Counted from the stretch's first letter, positions 40,517 through 51,772 are shown. The stretch: 64,000 bases of DNA from Klebsiella africana (GCF_020526085.1 NZ_CP084874.1:4030001-4094000); one strand, 5' to 3'. A program made the numbers and translations. The notes: a model not told the origin generated them from the letters alone.

Positions 40517-41722
40517 ATGCGCCTCCTTCACACCTCCGACTGGCACCTGGGCCAGAATTTTTACAGCAAAAGTCGCGCGGCCGAACACGACGCTTTTCTT
40601 ACCTGGCTACTGGACCGCGCACAGGAGCATGAAGTCGACGCCATTATCGTGGCTGGCGATATTTTTGATACCGGCTCGCCGCCGAGCTACGCCCGCGAAC
40701 TGTATAACCGTTTCGTCGTCCAGCTGCAGCAGACCGGCTGTCGCCTGGTGGTGCTGGCGGGCAACCACGACTCGGTGGCGATGCTCAATGAATCCCGCGA
40801 TATCCTCGCCTTTTTACACACCACCGTGGTGGCGAACGCCGGCTACGCGCCGATTGAGCTGCCGTTGCGCGACGGCACGCCGGGCGCCATCTTCTGTCCG
40901 GTGCCGTTTTTACGCCCGCGCGAGCTGGTGACCAGCCAGGCCGGTCACTCTGGTCGGGAAAAACAGCAGCTACTGCTGCACGCCATCAGCGACTATTATC
41001 AGGAGCAGTATCAGCAGGCCTGCGCGCTGCGCGGCGATCGGCTGCTGCCCATCATTGCCAGCGGCCATCTGACCACCGTCGGCGCCAGCAAAAGCGATGC
41101 CGTCCGCGACATTTACATCGGCACACTGGATGCCTTTCCGGCGCAACACTTCCCCCCTGCCGACTACATTGCGCTGGGCCATATTCACCGGGCGCAGAGG
41201 GTCGGCGGCTGCGAGCATATCCGCTACAGCGGCTCGCCGCTGCCGCTGAGCTTCGATGAAACCGGTAAAGCGAAATCGGTGCACCTGGTGAGCTTTAACG
41301 ACGGGCGCCTCAGCGCCGTGGAAACCCTGGAGGTGCCCGTGACCCAGCCTCTGGCGGTAATCAAAGGCGATCTGGCCGCCATCACCGCCCAGCTGGAGCA
41401 GTGGCGCGGCGTCGAGCAGGTCCCGCCGGTGTGGCTGGATATCGAAATCACCACCGAGGACTACCTGCACGATATTCAGCGGCATATTCAGGCGCTGACG
41501 GAGGATCTGCCGGTGGAAGTGCTGCTGGTGCGCCGCAGCCGCGAGCAGCGCGAGAAAATACTGCTCAATGCCCAGCGGGAGACGCTCAGTGAACTGAAGG
41601 TGGAGGAGGTATTTGAACGCCGGCTGGCGCTGACCGAAATTGACGATATGAAGCGCGCCCGGCTGCATGAGCTGTTCGCCCATACGGTGCATACACTCAC
41701 CGCGAAGGACGAAAACGTATGA
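40517..41722 (+). CDS. sbcD: Nuclease SbcCD subunit D
   Basis: Mre11-type metallophosphoesterase subunit of SbcCD, which cuts DNA hairpins and processes ends. 401 aa. The phosphoesterase motifs are at the N-terminus: [31 protein letters not shown], then ASGHLTTVG and LGHIHRAQ. The C-terminal part holds the capping and SbcC-contact region. The stop overlaps the sbcC start by 4 bp (ATGA), so translation is coupled. It diverges from phoB. Confidence 0.97.
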   Translation: MRLLHTSDWHLGQNFYSKSRAAEHDAFLTWLLDRAQEHEVDAIIVAGDIFDTGSPPSYARELYNRFVVQLQQTGCRLVVLAGNHDSVAMLNESRDILAFLHTTVVANAGYAPIELPLRDGTPGAIFCPVPFLRPRELVTSQAGHSGREKQQLLLHAISDYYQEQYQQACALRGDRLLPIIASGHLTTVGASKSDAVRDIYIGTLDAFPAQHFPPADYIALGHIHRAQRVGGCEHIRYSGSPLPLSFDETGKAKSVHLVSFNDGRLSAVETLEVPVTQPLAVIKGDLAAITAQLEQWRGVEQVPPVWLDIEITTEDYLHDIQRHIQALTEDLPVEVLLVRRSREQREKILLNAQRETLSELKVEEVFERRLALTEIDDMKRARLHELFAHTVHTLTAKDENV

Positions 41723-44700
41723 AAATCCTCAGTCTGCGTCTGAAAAACCTCAACTCCCTGAAAGGGGAATGGAAGATAGACTTTACCGCCGAGCCGTTCG
41801 CCAGCAATGGCCTGTTCGCCATTACCGGCGCCACCGGGGCCGGGAAAACCACGCTGCTCGATGCCATTTGCCTGGCGCTCTATCATGAGACGCCGCGCCT
41901 GAACAAAGTCTCCCAGTCACAAAACGACCTGATGACACGTGATACCGCCGAGTGTCTGGCAGAGGTCGAGTTTGAAGTCAAAGGCATCGCCTACCGCGCT
42001 TTCTGGAGCCAGAACCGGGCGCGCAACCAGCCGGATGGCAATCTGCAGGCGCCGCGGGTCGAACTGGCGCGCTGCGCCGACGGCAAAATCCTCGCCGATA
42101 AGGTCTCGGACAAGCTGGAACAAACCGCGACGCTAACCGGCCTCGACTATGGCCGCTTCACCCGCTCAATGCTGCTTTCCCAGGGGCAATTTGCCGCCTT
42201 CCTGAACGCGAAGCCGAGCGATCGCGCGGAGCTGCTGGAGGAGCTGACCGGCACGGAAATCTACGGCCAGATTTCAGCCATGGTCTACGAACAGCACAAA
42301 GCCGCTCGCCATGCGCTGGAGAAGTTCGAAGCCCAGGCGGCGGGCATCGTCCTGTTGACGGAGGCCCAGCAGCAGGCGCTGCAGGAAAGTTTGCAGGTAC
42401 TTACTGACGAAGAAAAAGCCCTGCTGGTACAGCAGCAGAGCCAGCAGCAGCAGCTCCAGTGGCTGACCCGCCGCGACGAGCTGGCGCAGCAGCAGCAGCA
42501 GGCGGTCACCCGGCAGCAACAGGCCCGCCAGGCGCTGGCGGACGCCGCCCCGGCGCTGGCGAAGCTTGAGCTGGCCCAGCCTGCCGCCCAGCTGCGCCCC
42601 CTGTGGGAGCGTCAGCAGGAGCAAGCGGCAGGCCTGGCGCAAACCCGGCAGCGGATCAGTGAAGTAAATACTCGCTTACTTGCCAGCACCGCGCTACGCG
42701 CGCGCATCCGCCAGGGCGCCCTGAATGCCCAGCAGCAGCGTCAGGCTGAACTGGCCGATCTGGCGCAGTGGCTGGCCGCCCATGAGCGTTTCCGCTTATG
42801 GGGTCAGGAGATTGCTGGCTGGCGGGCGCAATTCTCGCAACTGACGCGGGATAAACAACAGCTCACGGCTCAGCGCACCCGCCTGGCCGCGCTGCGCCAG
42901 AAGCTGGCCGCACTGCCTGCCAGCTCTCTGTCACTGAGCGCGGATGACGTTGCGGCGGCGATAGAACAGCAAACCCAGTCGCGGCCGCTGCGCCAGCGCC
43001 TGATCTCCCTGCATGAACAGCATCAGCTGCTGCACAAGCGTCTGCGCCAGAACGCCGAGAGCGTCCAGCAGGCACAGACGGAGCAGGCAAAACTCAACGC
43101 CACCCTGACGCAACGTCGGGAGCAGTATAAAGACAAAAACCAGCACTATCTTGACCTGAAAGCGCTCTGCCAGCGGGAAGAAACGATTAAAGATCTGGAA
43201 GGTTACCGCGCCCGGCTCGAGGCGGGTAAGCCCTGTCCGCTGTGCGGCGCCTGTGAACACCCGGCGATTGAACAATACGCCTCGCTGACCCTCACGGATA
43301 ACCAGCGCCGCCGCGATGCGCTGGAAAAAGAGGTCGCCGCGCTAAAAGAAGAAGGCCTGCTGATCCTCGGACAGGTCAACGCCCTGACGCAGCAGCTCCA
43401 GCGTGATACCGAAGCCGCCCAACGGCTCGCAGAGGAAGAGCAAGCGCTTACTAAAGCGTGGCAGGAGAACTGCGCCTCGCTGCAGATCGCGCGGGATATT
43501 ACGCAAGAGATAAACGACTGGATGCAGGAGCAGGAGCGCTACGAGCAGCAGCTCTATCATCTCAGCCAGCACCTGATGCTGCAGAGTCAGCTCAACGATC
43601 AGCAAGCGCTGGAGCGCCAGGCCGAGCAGCAGTTGGCGGCTACGCGCCAGGGACTGGAGAATGCCCTGCAGACGCTGTCGCTCAGCCTGCCGGAAGAAGG
43701 CGAAGAAGCCGCCTGGCTGCACGCTCGCGAAAGCGAATTTGCCCAGTGGCAGGCGCAACAGACCCAACATGATGCCATTCAGCAGCAAATCGCTGCTCTG
43801 CGGCCGCTGCTGGAGACGCTGCCGGCCAGCGACGAGACAGAGGCTGAAGCCGAGCGGGTTATCCCGGACAACTGGCGCGAAATTCACGAGGAATGCCTGT
43901 CGCTGCGCAGCCAGCTTGTCGCGCAGCAGCAGCTGGAGGCCGAAGAAACGGCGCGCGTGAGCCAGTCACAGACGCAATTCGCGACTGCCCTGGCCGCCAG
44001 CCGCTTTAGCGATCGGGAGGCGTTCCTCGCTGCGCTGCTGGATGACGAGACCGCCCAGCGGCTGGCGCAACTAAAACAGACGCTGGAGCAGCAGCTCCAG
44101 CAGGCGGCAGCGCTCTGCGAGCAGGCGACCCGGCAACAAGAGGCGCACCTGGCGCTGCGTTCGCAAGGGGTGGACGCTGACGTCCCCACCCTGCAAACCC
44201 AGCTGCACGCCCTGGCCCAGCGGCTGCGGGATAACACTACCCGCCAGGGTGAGATCCGCCAGCAGCTCAGGCAGGACGCAGAGAGCCGTCAACAGCAGCA
44301 GGCGCTGGGGCAGCAGATTGCAGAGGCGGCGCAGCTGGCGGACGACTGGGGCTATCTCAATTCGCTGATCGGCTCCAGCACCGGCGACCGGTTCCGCAAA
44401 TTCGCCCAGGGTCTCACGCTGGATAATCTGGTCTGGCTGGCAAACCAGCAGCTCAACCGCCTGCACGGCCGCTATCTGCTACAGCGCAAGGCCAGCGAGG
44501 CGCTGGAGCTGGAGGTTGTCGATACCTGGCAGGCCGACGCCGTGCGCGACACCCGCACCCTCTCCGGCGGCGAAAGTTTCCTCGTCAGCCTGGCACTGGC
44601 TCTGGCGCTGTCAGACCTGGTGAGCCATAAGACGCGGATTGATTCCCTGTTTCTTGATGAAGGCTTCGGCACCCTCGACAGCGAAACGCTGGACACGGCG

Positions 44701-44856
44701 CTGGACGCCCTGGATGCCCTCAACGCCAGCGGGAAGATTATCGGGGTGATCAGTCACGTGGAGGCGATGAAAGACCGCATTCCGGTGCAGATCAAAGTGA
44801 AGAAGATAAATGGCCTGGGCTATAGCCGGCTGGACAGAGCGTTTGCGGTGGAGTGA
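41719..44856 (+). CDS. sbcC: Nuclease SbcCD subunit C
   Basis: Rad50-like SMC ATPase, 1045 aa. Walker A is at residues 37-45 (GATGAGKTT), then the Q-loop ([12 protein letters not shown]). A long Gln/Ala-rich antiparallel coiled coil is broken by the zinc hook Cys506-Pro-Leu-Cys509 ([12 protein letters not shown]). The C-terminal lobe has the ABC signature [20 protein letters not shown], Walker [18 protein letters not shown] and the His switch VISHVEAM. Together with SbcD it removes long palindromes and processes ends. Long runs of CAG codons (poly-Gln) mark the coiled coil. Confidence 0.97.
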   Translation: MKILSLRLKNLNSLKGEWKIDFTAEPFASNGLFAITGATGAGKTTLLDAICLALYHETPRLNKVSQSQNDLMTRDTAECLAEVEFEVKGIAYRAFWSQNRARNQPDGNLQAPRVELARCADGKILADKVSDKLEQTATLTGLDYGRFTRSMLLSQGQFAAFLNAKPSDRAELLEELTGTEIYGQISAMVYEQHKAARHALEKFEAQAAGIVLLTEAQQQALQESLQVLTDEEKALLVQQQSQQQQLQWLTRRDELAQQQQQAVTRQQQARQALADAAPALAKLELAQPAAQLRPLWERQQEQAAGLAQTRQRISEVNTRLLASTALRARIRQGALNAQQQRQAELADLAQWLAAHERFRLWGQEIAGWRAQFSQLTRDKQQLTAQRTRLAALRQKLAALPASSLSLSADDVAAAIEQQTQSRPLRQRLISLHEQHQLLHKRLRQNAESVQQAQTEQAKLNATLTQRREQYKDKNQHYLDLKALCQREETIKDLEGYRARLEAGKPCPLCGACEHPAIEQYASLTLTDNQRRRDALEKEVAALKEEGLLILGQVNALTQQLQRDTEAAQRLAEEEQALTKAWQENCASLQIARDITQEINDWMQEQERYEQQLYHLSQHLMLQSQLNDQQALERQAEQQLAATRQGLENALQTLSLSLPEEGEEAAWLHARESEFAQWQAQQTQHDAIQQQIAALRPLLETLPASDETEAEAERVIPDNWREIHEECLSLRSQLVAQQQLEAEETARVSQSQTQFATALAASRFSDREAFLAALLDDETAQRLAQLKQTLEQQLQQAAALCEQATRQQEAHLALRSQGVDADVPTLQTQLHALAQRLRDNTTRQGEIRQQLRQDAESRQQQQALGQQIAEAAQLADDWGYLNSLIGSSTGDRFRKFAQGLTLDNLVWLANQQLNRLHGRYLLQRKASEALELEVVDTWQADAVRDTRTLSGGESFLVSLALALALSDLVSHKTRIDSLFLDEGFGTLDSETLDTALDALDALNASGKIIGVISHVEAMKDRIPVQIKVKKINGLGYSRLDRAFAVE

Positions 44857-44889
44857 GGTCCGAGTTATTGCGATGTCCCCTCACCCTAA

Positions 44890-44910
44890 CCCTCTCCCGG
44901 AGGGAGAGGG
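44890..44910. repeat. Isolated 'ccctctccc' hairpin
   Basis: Perfect stem CCCTCTCCC/GGGAGAGGG with a GGA loop. It is a stand-alone relative of the hairpin inside the 77-bp repeats that follow. Confidence 0.7.
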
Positions 44911-44979
44911 AACTGTCCGGCGCCGGTCTGCCGTTTCGCACGCTATTGCGATTCCCCTCTCCCAGCAAGAGACAAGGGG

Positions 44980-45210
44980 TTCCCGGCCACTGCCTCAACC
45001 ACCCACACCGCGCCGCTTTTCTCCCTCTCCCTCAGGGAGAGGGCCGGGGTGAGGGGTTCCCGGCCACTGCATCAACCACCCACACCGCGCCGCTTTTCTC
45101 CCTCTTCCTGAGGGAGAAGGCCGGGGTGAGGGGTTCCCGGCCACTGCATCAACCACCGGCACCGCGCCGCTTTTCTCCCTCTCCCTCAGGGAGAGGGCCG
45201 GGGTGAGGGG
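44980..45210. repeat. Three tandem copies of a 77-bp repeat
   Basis: Units at 44980-45056, 45057-45133 and 45134-45210. Each starts gttcccggccactgc and contains a ccctctccctcagggagaggg-type hairpin followed by ccggggtgagg. Copies differ at a few bases; in unit 2 both arms of the hairpin have changed together (cttcctgagggagaag). It sits between convergent sbcC and mak, where K-12 has araJ, and may act as a transcription end or nucleoid-binding site. This and the isolated hairpin fill the 361-bp gap. Confidence 0.9.
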
Positions 45211-45217
45211 GAGCGGT

Positions 45218-46132
45218 TCAGGTCCCCTGGAGCGGCCACAGCCATGCCGCGCCGCGTACCCCGCTGGAGTCGCCGTGCATCGCTTTGCGGATCGGCGTTT
45301 CACACTCGCCGCCGAAGACCCACTGCTTCACCAGGTCCGGCACCGTCTGATACAGCCGCTCGACGTTGCTCATCCCGCCACCCAGCACGATAACGTCCGG
45401 GTCGAGGATATTCACCACGTGGGCCAGCGATTTCGCCAGCCGCTGTTCATAGCGGCTCAGCGCCAGTTCAGCCTTTTCGTCACCTTCTCCCACCAGGCGC
45501 ATAATCTCGCTGCCGGTTAACCCTTTGCCGCTCAGTCGCTGATAGTCGGTGGCGAAACCGGTGCCGGAGATAAAGGTTTCAATGCACCCCTGTTTGCCGC
45601 AGTAGCAAGGGACCTCCGCACGGTAGCGCAGCTCATCGTCGTCCATCCACGGCAGCGGGTTATGCCCCCACTCGCCGGCGTTACCGTTGCCGCCGATATG
45701 CGCCCGCCCGTTGAGCGCCACCCCGGCGCCGCAGCCGGTGCCGATAATCACCGCGAACACCGTTTGCGCCCCCGCCGCCGCGCCGTCCACCGCTTCCGAC
45801 ACCGCCAGACAGTTGGCATCGTTAGCCAGCCGGACTTCACGATCGAGACGCAGGCTGAGATCCTTATCAAAGGGCTGGCCGTTGAGCCAGGTCGAGTTGG
45901 CGTTTTTCACCACGCCGGTATAAGGCGAAATTGCGCCAGGAATGCCCATCCCCACGGTACCCTGCTGTCCGGTCGCCTGTTCGGCCATCGCCACCAGGGT
46001 AGCAATAGTCTCAATAGTTTGCCGGTAGTCTTCCCGCGGCGTGGGTAACCGGTGGCGAAACAGCTGCTCTCCCTGGTCGCTCAGGGCTATCACTTCGGTT
46101 TTTGTTCCACCTAAATCAATACCAATACGCAC
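45218..46132 (-). CDS. mak: Fructokinase Mak (ROK family)
   Basis: ATP-dependent kinase for fructose and mannose, 304 aa. It begins with GTG at 46132 ([10 protein letters not shown]), supported by gaggagctgagc upstream; longer ATG starts would add 35 residues not seen in homologues. ROK marks: DLGGTKTE phosphate loop, [19 protein letters not shown] with the catalytic Asp, [13 protein letters not shown] and the zinc motif [15 protein letters not shown]. Divergent from rdgC. Confidence 0.94.
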   Translation of the reverse strand: MRIGIDLGGTKTEVIALSDQGEQLFRHRLPTPREDYRQTIETIATLVAMAEQATGQQGTVGMGIPGAISPYTGVVKNANSTWLNGQPFDKDLSLRLDREVRLANDANCLAVSEAVDGAAAGAQTVFAVIIGTGCGAGVALNGRAHIGGNGNAGEWGHNPLPWMDDDELRYRAEVPCYCGKQGCIETFISGTGFATDYQRLSGKGLTGSEIMRLVGEGDEKAELALSRYEQRLAKSLAHVVNILDPDVIVLGGGMSNVERLYQTVPDLVKQWVFGGECETPIRKAMHGDSSGVRGAAWLWPLQGT

Positions 46133-46223
46133 GCTCAGCTCCTCAGCCCGATTAACAATGCAAGCATAGCGACAATTCGCTATCATGCCCGCCTGATTTA
46201 ACGACAAAGCCGTGGAAATTATC

Positions 46224-47135
46224 ATGCTGTGGTTCAAAAATTTAATGGTTTACCGTCTCAGCCGCGATATCGAATTGCGCGCCGAGGAGATGGAAAAACA
46301 GCTGGCCGAGCTGACATTTACCCCTTGTGGCAGCCAGGATATGGCGAAAACCGGTTGGGTGTCGCCGATGGGATCGCACAGCGACGCGCTGACGCATACG
46401 GCAAACGGCCAGATCATTATCTGCGCACGTAAAGAAGAGAAGATCCTGCCGTCGCCGGTGATTAAGCAGGCGCTGGAAGCCAAGATCCAAAAGCTGGAAG
46501 CCGATCAGGGCCGCAAGCTGAAGAAGACCGAGAAAGATTCCCTGAAAGATGAAGTGCTGCACTCGCTACTGCCGCGCGCCTTCAGCCGCTTCAGCCAGAC
46601 AATGATGTGGATCGACACCGTCAACGGCCTGATCATGGTCGACTGCGCTAGCGCGAAGAAAGCGGAAGATACCCTGGCCCTGCTGCGTAAAACCCTCGGC
46701 TCGCTGCCGGTAGTGCCGCTGACCCTGGAGAATCCGATTGAGCTGACGCTGACCGAATGGGTCCGCTCCGGCACCGTAGCGCAGGGCTTCCAGCTGCTGG
46801 ATGAAGCCGAGCTGAAAGCGATGCTGGAAGATGGCGGCGTGATCCGCGCCAAGAAGCAGGATCTGGTCAGCGACGAAATCGCCGTGCACATTGAGGCCGG
46901 AAAGGTCGTTACCAAGCTGGCGCTGGACTGGCAGCAGCGTATTCAGTTTGTGATCTGCGATGACGCGTCGATTAAGCGCCTCAAGTTCTGCGATGAACTG
47001 CGCGATCAAAACGAAGATATTGATCGGGAGGATTTCGCCCAGCGCTTTGACGCTGACTTTATCTTAATGACCGGCGAGCTGGCTGCCCTGATTCAAAGCC
47101 TGGTGGAAGGGCTCGGCGGCGAAGCGCAGCGCTAA
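46224..47135 (+). CDS. rdgC: Recombination-associated protein RdgC
   Basis: Nucleoid-associated DNA-binding protein that forms a ring around duplex DNA and can inhibit RecA filament function. 303 aa beginning [13 protein letters not shown], near-identical to E. coli. Conserved stretches are [39 protein letters not shown] and the C-terminal [24 protein letters not shown] read in parts. Four codons upstream are also open but do not match the family start. Confidence 0.96.
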
Positions 47136-47142
47136 GCGCCGC

Positions 47143-47169
47143 TTTCCTTCCTGCCGGGCAGGAAGGAAA
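47143..47169 (+). terminator. Terminator of rdgC
   Basis: Twelve-bp stem TTTCCTTCCTGC/GCAGGAAGGAAA with a 3-nt loop; A/T flanks make it potentially bidirectional. Confidence 0.75.
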
Positions 47170-47175
47170 AAACAA

Positions 47176-47194
47176 CCCGGCGGCAGACGCCGGG
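47176..47194 (-). terminator. Hairpin after ppnP
   Basis: Perfect CCCGGCG/CGCCGGG stem with a 5-nt loop; on the minus strand TTGTTTTTT follows. Confidence 0.7.
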
Positions 47195-47206
47195 CGTCAC
47201 ACTGGC

Positions 47207-47560
<354 letters not shown>

Positions 47561-47568
47561 TTAACACA

Positions 47569-48249
47569 TTAGACTAATAGTTCTGCCGCCAGTCGGGAAA
47601 CCAGCACATTCGACAGCAAAACCGGGACATCAAGGGCTTTTTGTAACACATCGCGGTGATGCTGATAGTAACCGAGACAGTCGAGGACCAGCACATCGGC
47701 GCCCTGCTCCAGCAGCGCTTTGCCGGCGGTTAATAACTCACTGTCGCTGCCGGTAAACGGATTGGCCAGCGCGTAGTACGGCGACTTCTCCAGTGTATGC
47801 CACTTTTGTCGCTGCATGGGCATAATCTCTTCCACCGGCACAATCACCCCCACCTGGTGCCCATCGACGATCGATGCCACCAGCGGCGGGATGATCCGCT
47901 GCGGCTCGAGGAGGATCGCATGGTGGGTAGTAAAGCTGGCCAGCTGTTCGGAACTGAGCAGCAGGATCACGTCATAATGCTGTCGATCCAGCATCGCGAT
48001 CACGCTGCGGACATCCCGTTCAATTTTCTGTCGCGACACCATCACCAACTGGTTATCACTGAGCAAGGTCAGCAGGCCTTTCTCGCCGTCACCGATGGCG
48101 TACTCGGCCATCACCTCGTCAGGCGTCATCTCACCCAGCAGGCTGATGTGGGCGATCTGTTCTTCCCTGATATGTTCGGTCAGGAGCGGCAATACTCCCG
48201 CCAGCGGCACAACGCCGATGGTCAAAATTGCCATCGTTGCACTACTCAT
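47569..48249 (-). CDS. aroM: AroM family protein
   Basis: 226 aa, the E. coli length (225). Family stretches: [61 protein letters not shown] and [14 protein letters not shown]. The fold resembles the aspartate/glutamate racemase group, but no activity is known. In E. coli aroM is transcribed with aroL and yaiA under TyrR/TrpR control. The 250-bp gap to yaiA shows no clear terminator, so co-transcription is possible. Confidence 0.93.
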   Translation of the reverse strand: MSSATMAILTIGVVPLAGVLPLLTEHIREEQIAHISLLGEMTPDEVMAEYAIGDGEKGLLTLLSDNQLVMVSRQKIERDVRSVIAMLDRQHYDVILLLSSEQLASFTTHHAILLEPQRIIPPLVASIVDGHQVGVIVPVEEIMPMQRQKWHTLEKSPYYALANPFTGSDSELLTAGKALLEQGADVLVLDCLGYYQHHRDVLQKALDVPVLLSNVLVSRLAAELLV

Positions 48250-48499
48250 ATCATGTACCTTTTCACTACCACTGCTTCAACACAGGCTTACCACACACAG
48301 CATTCGCCCCCCTGGTGAGTAAAAATCAACCGTCGAGAAGCGTAGCAGCTGTACGCCGCGGTTGAATGTAAAGATTGCCGGGCGACAGCGACGTGCCAGA
48401 AAAATCCGTGTGTTAGATATTCATTAGTACGACTGATAAATAAAAAATGTGAGATACGCCCGATATTGCCAGCATGGCGGGCAATTCGGGCTCAGGGGG

Positions 48500-48691
48500 T
48501 TACGATTTGTCAGGATCTTCATAGCGCCGCTTGGCATCCACGGCTTCCTGCTCGGTAGGATGTTCGCTGATTAGCGAATCGGGCTCAGGGTAATCCGCGC
48601 GGAGTTGATACCAGGTTACCGTCTGACCCTGTGGGCCTTTCTCTACCGCGACAACGCGGGCTTCTCTCGGATAAGGGGGCCTGTTTGGCAT
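48500..48691 (-). CDS. yaiA: YaiA family protein
   Basis: 63-aa conserved protein of unknown function: [35 protein letters not shown] read in parts. It is located between aroL and aroM as in E. coli, 71 bp after aroL, so it belongs to the same aromatic-amino-acid transcription unit. The C-terminus is acidic and charged (RRYEDPDKS). Confidence 0.92.
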   Translation of the reverse strand: MPNRPPYPREARVVAVEKGPQGQTVTWYQLRADYPEPDSLISEHPTEQEAVDAKRRYEDPDKS

Positions 48692-48762
48692 AGTTCTTCC
48701 TTCTTCTGGCGTCAGAACTAATAAGTATAGGTTCCCCTCACCGCCTTAATGTAAGGAAATTC

Positions 48763-49296
48763 TTAACTTACCGGGGTTGCCGTCGCGCCGCACAACATGG
48801 TCATAATCTGTTCCACCACCCGATCAGGGGAAGCCGTGGCATCGACAATATGGTGGGCAGCATCACGGTATAACGCTTCGCGCTGCGCCAGTACCTCACC
48901 CACTTCCTCACGCACCGGCTTACCGGTGAGCGTCGGACGCTGTTCGGCTTTCGGGTAGGCCTCCAGACGGTCAATCAGCGCCGACACCGAGGCCTGCAGA
49001 TAGATAACCACGCCGTTCTCCCGCATAAACTGGCGGTTACATTCCGCGAGGATGATGCCCCCGCCGGTGGCGATCACCGTATCCGGCAGGGTCACGGCCT
49101 TCAGCGACAGGGTCTCCAGTTCGCGAAAACGCGTCCACCCCTCCGCCTGCACAATCTCCGCAACCGTGCGTTGTTCATGGGCCTGCAGCCGATGATCGGT
49201 ATCGGAGAACTGAAAATGCCGTGCTCGCGCCAGCGCATGGCCGACGGTGGTTTTACCGCAGCCGCGTGGCCCGATGAGAAAGATTGGCTGTGTCAT
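48763..49296 (-). CDS. aroL: Shikimate kinase II
   Basis: Phosphorylates shikimate at the 3-hydroxyl in the chorismate pathway; the high-affinity, TyrR-repressed isoenzyme. 177 aa. Walker A is [11 protein letters not shown] at residues 9-19; shikimate-binding stretches are FSDTDH, FRELE and ATGGGIIL; the lid is [19 protein letters not shown] at 49296 is the family start although the frame runs 27 codons further upstream. Candidate TyrR boxes lie upstream. Confidence 0.95.
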   Translation of the reverse strand: MTQPIFLIGPRGCGKTTVGHALARARHFQFSDTDHRLQAHEQRTVAEIVQAEGWTRFRELETLSLKAVTLPDTVIATGGGIILAECNRQFMRENGVVIYLQASVSALIDRLEAYPKAEQRPTLTGKPVREEVGEVLAQREALYRDAAHHIVDATASPDRVVEQIMTMLCGATATPVS

Positions 49297-49378
49297 GACC
49301 GAAGACCCCCTGGTTCCGTCTGTCGCAAAATAATGAAAACGAAAGAACGTATTATCGCTGTCTGTTCCGCAACGCATA

Positions 49379-49396
49379 CGTAAAGAAAACGTTACA
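49379..49396. promoter_or_regulatory. Candidate TyrR box upstream of aroL
   Basis: CGTAAA-N6-GTTACA matches 10 of 12 fixed bases of TGTAAA-N6-TTTACA, 83 bp before the aroL start. Confidence 0.5.
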
Positions 49397-49442
49397 CAAC
49401 TTCTTTACACCCCATTACCACATTGAGACAAGGGGTTCTTGA

Positions 49443-49460
49443 TGTAAACTTATCATTGCA
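49443..49460. promoter_or_regulatory. Second candidate TyrR box upstream of aroL
   Basis: TGTAAA-N6-ATTGCA has a perfect left half and a 4/6 right half. E. coli aroL also has several TyrR boxes. It is 64 bp from the first candidate. The rest of the 328-bp divergent gap shows no other gene. Confidence 0.45.
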
Positions 49461-49624
49461 ATTAGTGTTTAACCAGCTTTACTTTCCGCTGGGCGTTATT
49501 TTTTATCCACTACTGGCGTAAACGGTAACACATTTATGCATAGCTTTACGAAGCAACATATTTACAACATCATGTTTCAGACGCACCCTGATGCCTATTC
49601 GACAGTGTGACAGAGGAATGTAAC

Positions 49625-50323
49625 ATGCAATCTGAAGAACAACGCCTTATTGATGGACTGTTTTCCCGGCTGAAAGAGGCTGAGGCACACAGCGCATCGC
49701 GCGATGCCAGCGCCGAGGAGCGGATTGCCCAACACGTGAGCGCGCAGCCGGCGGCCCCCTACTATATGGCGCAAACCATCCTTATCCAGGAAGCCGCGAT
49801 TAAACAGCTCAACGATCGCATCCAGGCGCTGGAGAGCCAGGTCAACCAGCTGCAGGCGGCGAAACCCAGCAGCGGCGGCTTCCTCTCCGGTCTGTTTGGC
49901 GGTGGCGGCTCGTCACGCGGTTCTGACCCCATCCCAGGCGCAGAGCAATACGGTCGCCCGCAGGCCAGCGCCCAGCCGCAGTATGCCCCGCAACAACAGC
50001 AGCAGAACTATGCCCCGCAGGCTGCCGCACGCGGCGGCGGCTTTATGGCGGGTGCGCTGCAAACGGCCGCTGGCGTGGCAGGCGGCGTGGTGCTGGGCAA
50101 TATGCTGACCAATATGTTCAGCGGCTCGCACCCGCAAGAGATTGTTAACATCATCGAAGAGAAACCGCAGCCGGAGGCGGACACCGTGCAGGACGCCACC
50201 GCGGGTGACGATCCGTTCCGCCAGGGAGACGATCAGTTCCTTGCCGACAATACCTGGAACGACGACTTCGACGCCGGCTTTGGCGACGATGATATTGGCA
50301 GCGATGACGATAGCTGGGTTTAA
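49625..50323 (+). CDS. DUF2076 domain protein
   Basis: 232 aa. The N-terminal helical part ([20 protein letters not shown]) contains a coiled-coil stretch ([22 protein letters not shown]). The middle is low complexity: Gly/Ser-rich [12 protein letters not shown] and Gln/Pro-rich segments. Then comes a Gly/Ala hydrophobic stretch ([23 protein letters not shown]) and a strongly acidic tail ending [11 protein letters not shown]. Function unknown. MQSEEQ at 49625 follows gagga. The stop shares TTAA with yaiI on the other strand. Absent at this place in K-12. Confidence 0.85.
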   Translation: MQSEEQRLIDGLFSRLKEAEAHSASRDASAEERIAQHVSAQPAAPYYMAQTILIQEAAIKQLNDRIQALESQVNQLQAAKPSSGGFLSGLFGGGGSSRGSDPIPGAEQYGRPQASAQPQYAPQQQQQNYAPQAAARGGGFMAGALQTAAGVAGGVVLGNMLTNMFSGSHPQEIVNIIEEKPQPEADTVQDATAGDDPFRQGDDQFLADNTWNDDFDAGFGDDDIGSDDDSWV

Positions 50324-50778
50324 CCCTGCTGACGCTTAACCGCCAGCAACCACTTCTCCAGCTCGGCGGCAAACTGTTGCCGATCGCGCTGCGATAAACT
50401 ATCCGGGCCGCCGGTTTGAACGCCGCTGGCCCGTAATGTCTCCATAAAATCCCGCATCGTCAGCCGTTCGCGGATCGTCGCCTCGCTGTATCGTTCTCCG
50501 CGCGGATTTAGCGCCGCCCCGCCCTTCGCCAGCACCTCCGCCGCCAGCGGGATATCGGCGGTGATCACTAAATCTCCTGCCGCGCACTGACGCACGATTT
50601 CGTTATCCGCCACGTCAAAACCCTGCTCAACCCGCAGGGTACGGATGAAGCGCGACGGCGGTACACGCAGCGGCTGGTTCGCCACCAGCGTCAGTGGAGT
50701 CTGGGTCCGCTCTGCCGCGCGGAACAAAATTTCTTTAATCACGTTCGGACACGCGTCCGCATCCACCCAAATGGCCAT
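50320..50778 (-). CDS. yaiI: YaiI, UPF0178 (DUF188) protein
   Basis: 152-aa protein with a PIN-like/DUF188 fold: [23 protein letters not shown] carries the conserved acidic residues; [25 protein letters not shown] and [18 protein letters not shown] follow. PIN-like nucleases share this acidic pattern, but no activity has been shown. The start at 50778 matches E. coli. It diverges from proC and overlaps the DUF2076 stop by 4 bp. Confidence 0.93.
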   Translation of the reverse strand: MAIWVDADACPNVIKEILFRAAERTQTPLTLVANQPLRVPPSRFIRTLRVEQGFDVADNEIVRQCAAGDLVITADIPLAAEVLAKGGAALNPRGERYSEATIRERLTMRDFMETLRASGVQTGGPDSLSQRDRQQFAAELEKWLLAVKRQQG

Positions 50779-50894
50779 GCCAGCTCCTGTTACCTGCAAT
50801 AAGTGACGTCAATGTTACCTGCTTTTCTCCCCCAGGAAAGCGCCAGGATGGTAAGCTAATCAGATCGTAACGAAAAAAGCAGAGGGGAATGGTG

Positions 50895-51704
50895 ATGGAT
50901 AAGAAAATTGGCTTTATCGGCTGCGGCAATATGGGTAAGGCCATTCTGGGTGGGCTGATCGCCAGCGGTCAGGTACAGCCGGGACAAATCTGGGTCTACA
51001 CCCCGTCGCCGGACAAGGTTGCAGCTCTGCGCGACCAGTATGGCATCAACGCCGCCGGCAGCGCCCAGGAAGTGGCGCAGATTGCCGATATCGTCTTCGG
51101 CGCGGTTAAACCGGGGATCATGACCAAAGTGCTGGGCGATATCGCCTCCAGCCTGAATAAAGAGTCTCTGGTGGTCTCTATCGCCGCCGGCGTTACGCTG
51201 GAGCAGCTGGCGCGCGCCCTTGGCCACGATCGCAAAATCATTCGCGCAATGCCGAATACGCCGTCGCTGGTTAACGCCGGCATGACCTCTGTCACGCCTA
51301 ACGCGCTGGTGAGCAGCGAAGATGTGGCCGAAGTGCTGACTATTTTCCGTTGCTTTGGCCAGGCGGAGCAAATTGCCGAGCCGATGATCCATCCGGTAGT
51401 GGGGGTAAGCGGTTCGGCGCCGGCCTATGTCTTTATGTTTATCGAAGCGATGGCCGATGCCGCCGTCCTCGGCGGCATGCCGCGCGCTCAGGCCTATAAA
51501 TTCGCCGCCCAGGCGGTGATGGGCTCAGCTAAAATGGTGCTGGAGAGCGGCGAACATCCGGGGGCGCTGAAAGATATGGTCTGCTCGCCTGGCGGGACCA
51601 CCATCGAAGCCGTGCGCGTGCTGGAAGAGAAAGGGTTCCGCTCGGCGGTGATCGAAGCCATCACCCAGTGTATGGAAAAATCAGAGAAACTGAGCCGCTC
51701 CTGA
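50895..51704 (+). CDS. proC: Pyrroline-5-carboxylate reductase
   Basis: Last step of proline synthesis: NADPH reduction of pyrroline-5-carboxylate. 269 aa; Rossmann motif IGFIGCGNMGKAILGG at residues 4-19, AVKPGIM, IRAMPNTPSLV and the C-terminal substrate-site signature VCSPGGTTIEAVRVLEEKGF. MDKK at 50895 follows agaggggaat and is preferred to the ATG two codons upstream. The proline permease-like proY lies elsewhere in the window and is not linked. Confidence 0.97.
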   Translation: MDKKIGFIGCGNMGKAILGGLIASGQVQPGQIWVYTPSPDKVAALRDQYGINAAGSAQEVAQIADIVFGAVKPGIMTKVLGDIASSLNKESLVVSIAAGVTLEQLARALGHDRKIIRAMPNTPSLVNAGMTSVTPNALVSSEDVAEVLTIFRCFGQAEQIAEPMIHPVVGVSGSAPAYVFMFIEAMADAAVLGGMPRAQAYKFAAQAVMGSAKMVLESGEHPGALKDMVCSPGGTTIEAVRVLEEKGFRSAVIEAITQCMEKSEKLSRS

Positions 51705-51746
51705 AGCTGAACGGGCGGGCAGCAATGCCCTGAGAGGTCAAAGAAC

Positions 51747-51772
51747 AAGGGAGCGCAAGCGCTCCCTTTTTT
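51747..51772. terminator. Bidirectional terminator between proC and psiF
   Basis: AAGGGAGCG/CGCTCCCTT stem with CAAG loop and a run of T; serves the convergent genes. Confidence 0.88.

Noticed and set aside
44980..45210. CRISPR array
   Set aside because: The units are directly adjacent 77-bp tandem repeats without variable spacers, and no cas gene is present.
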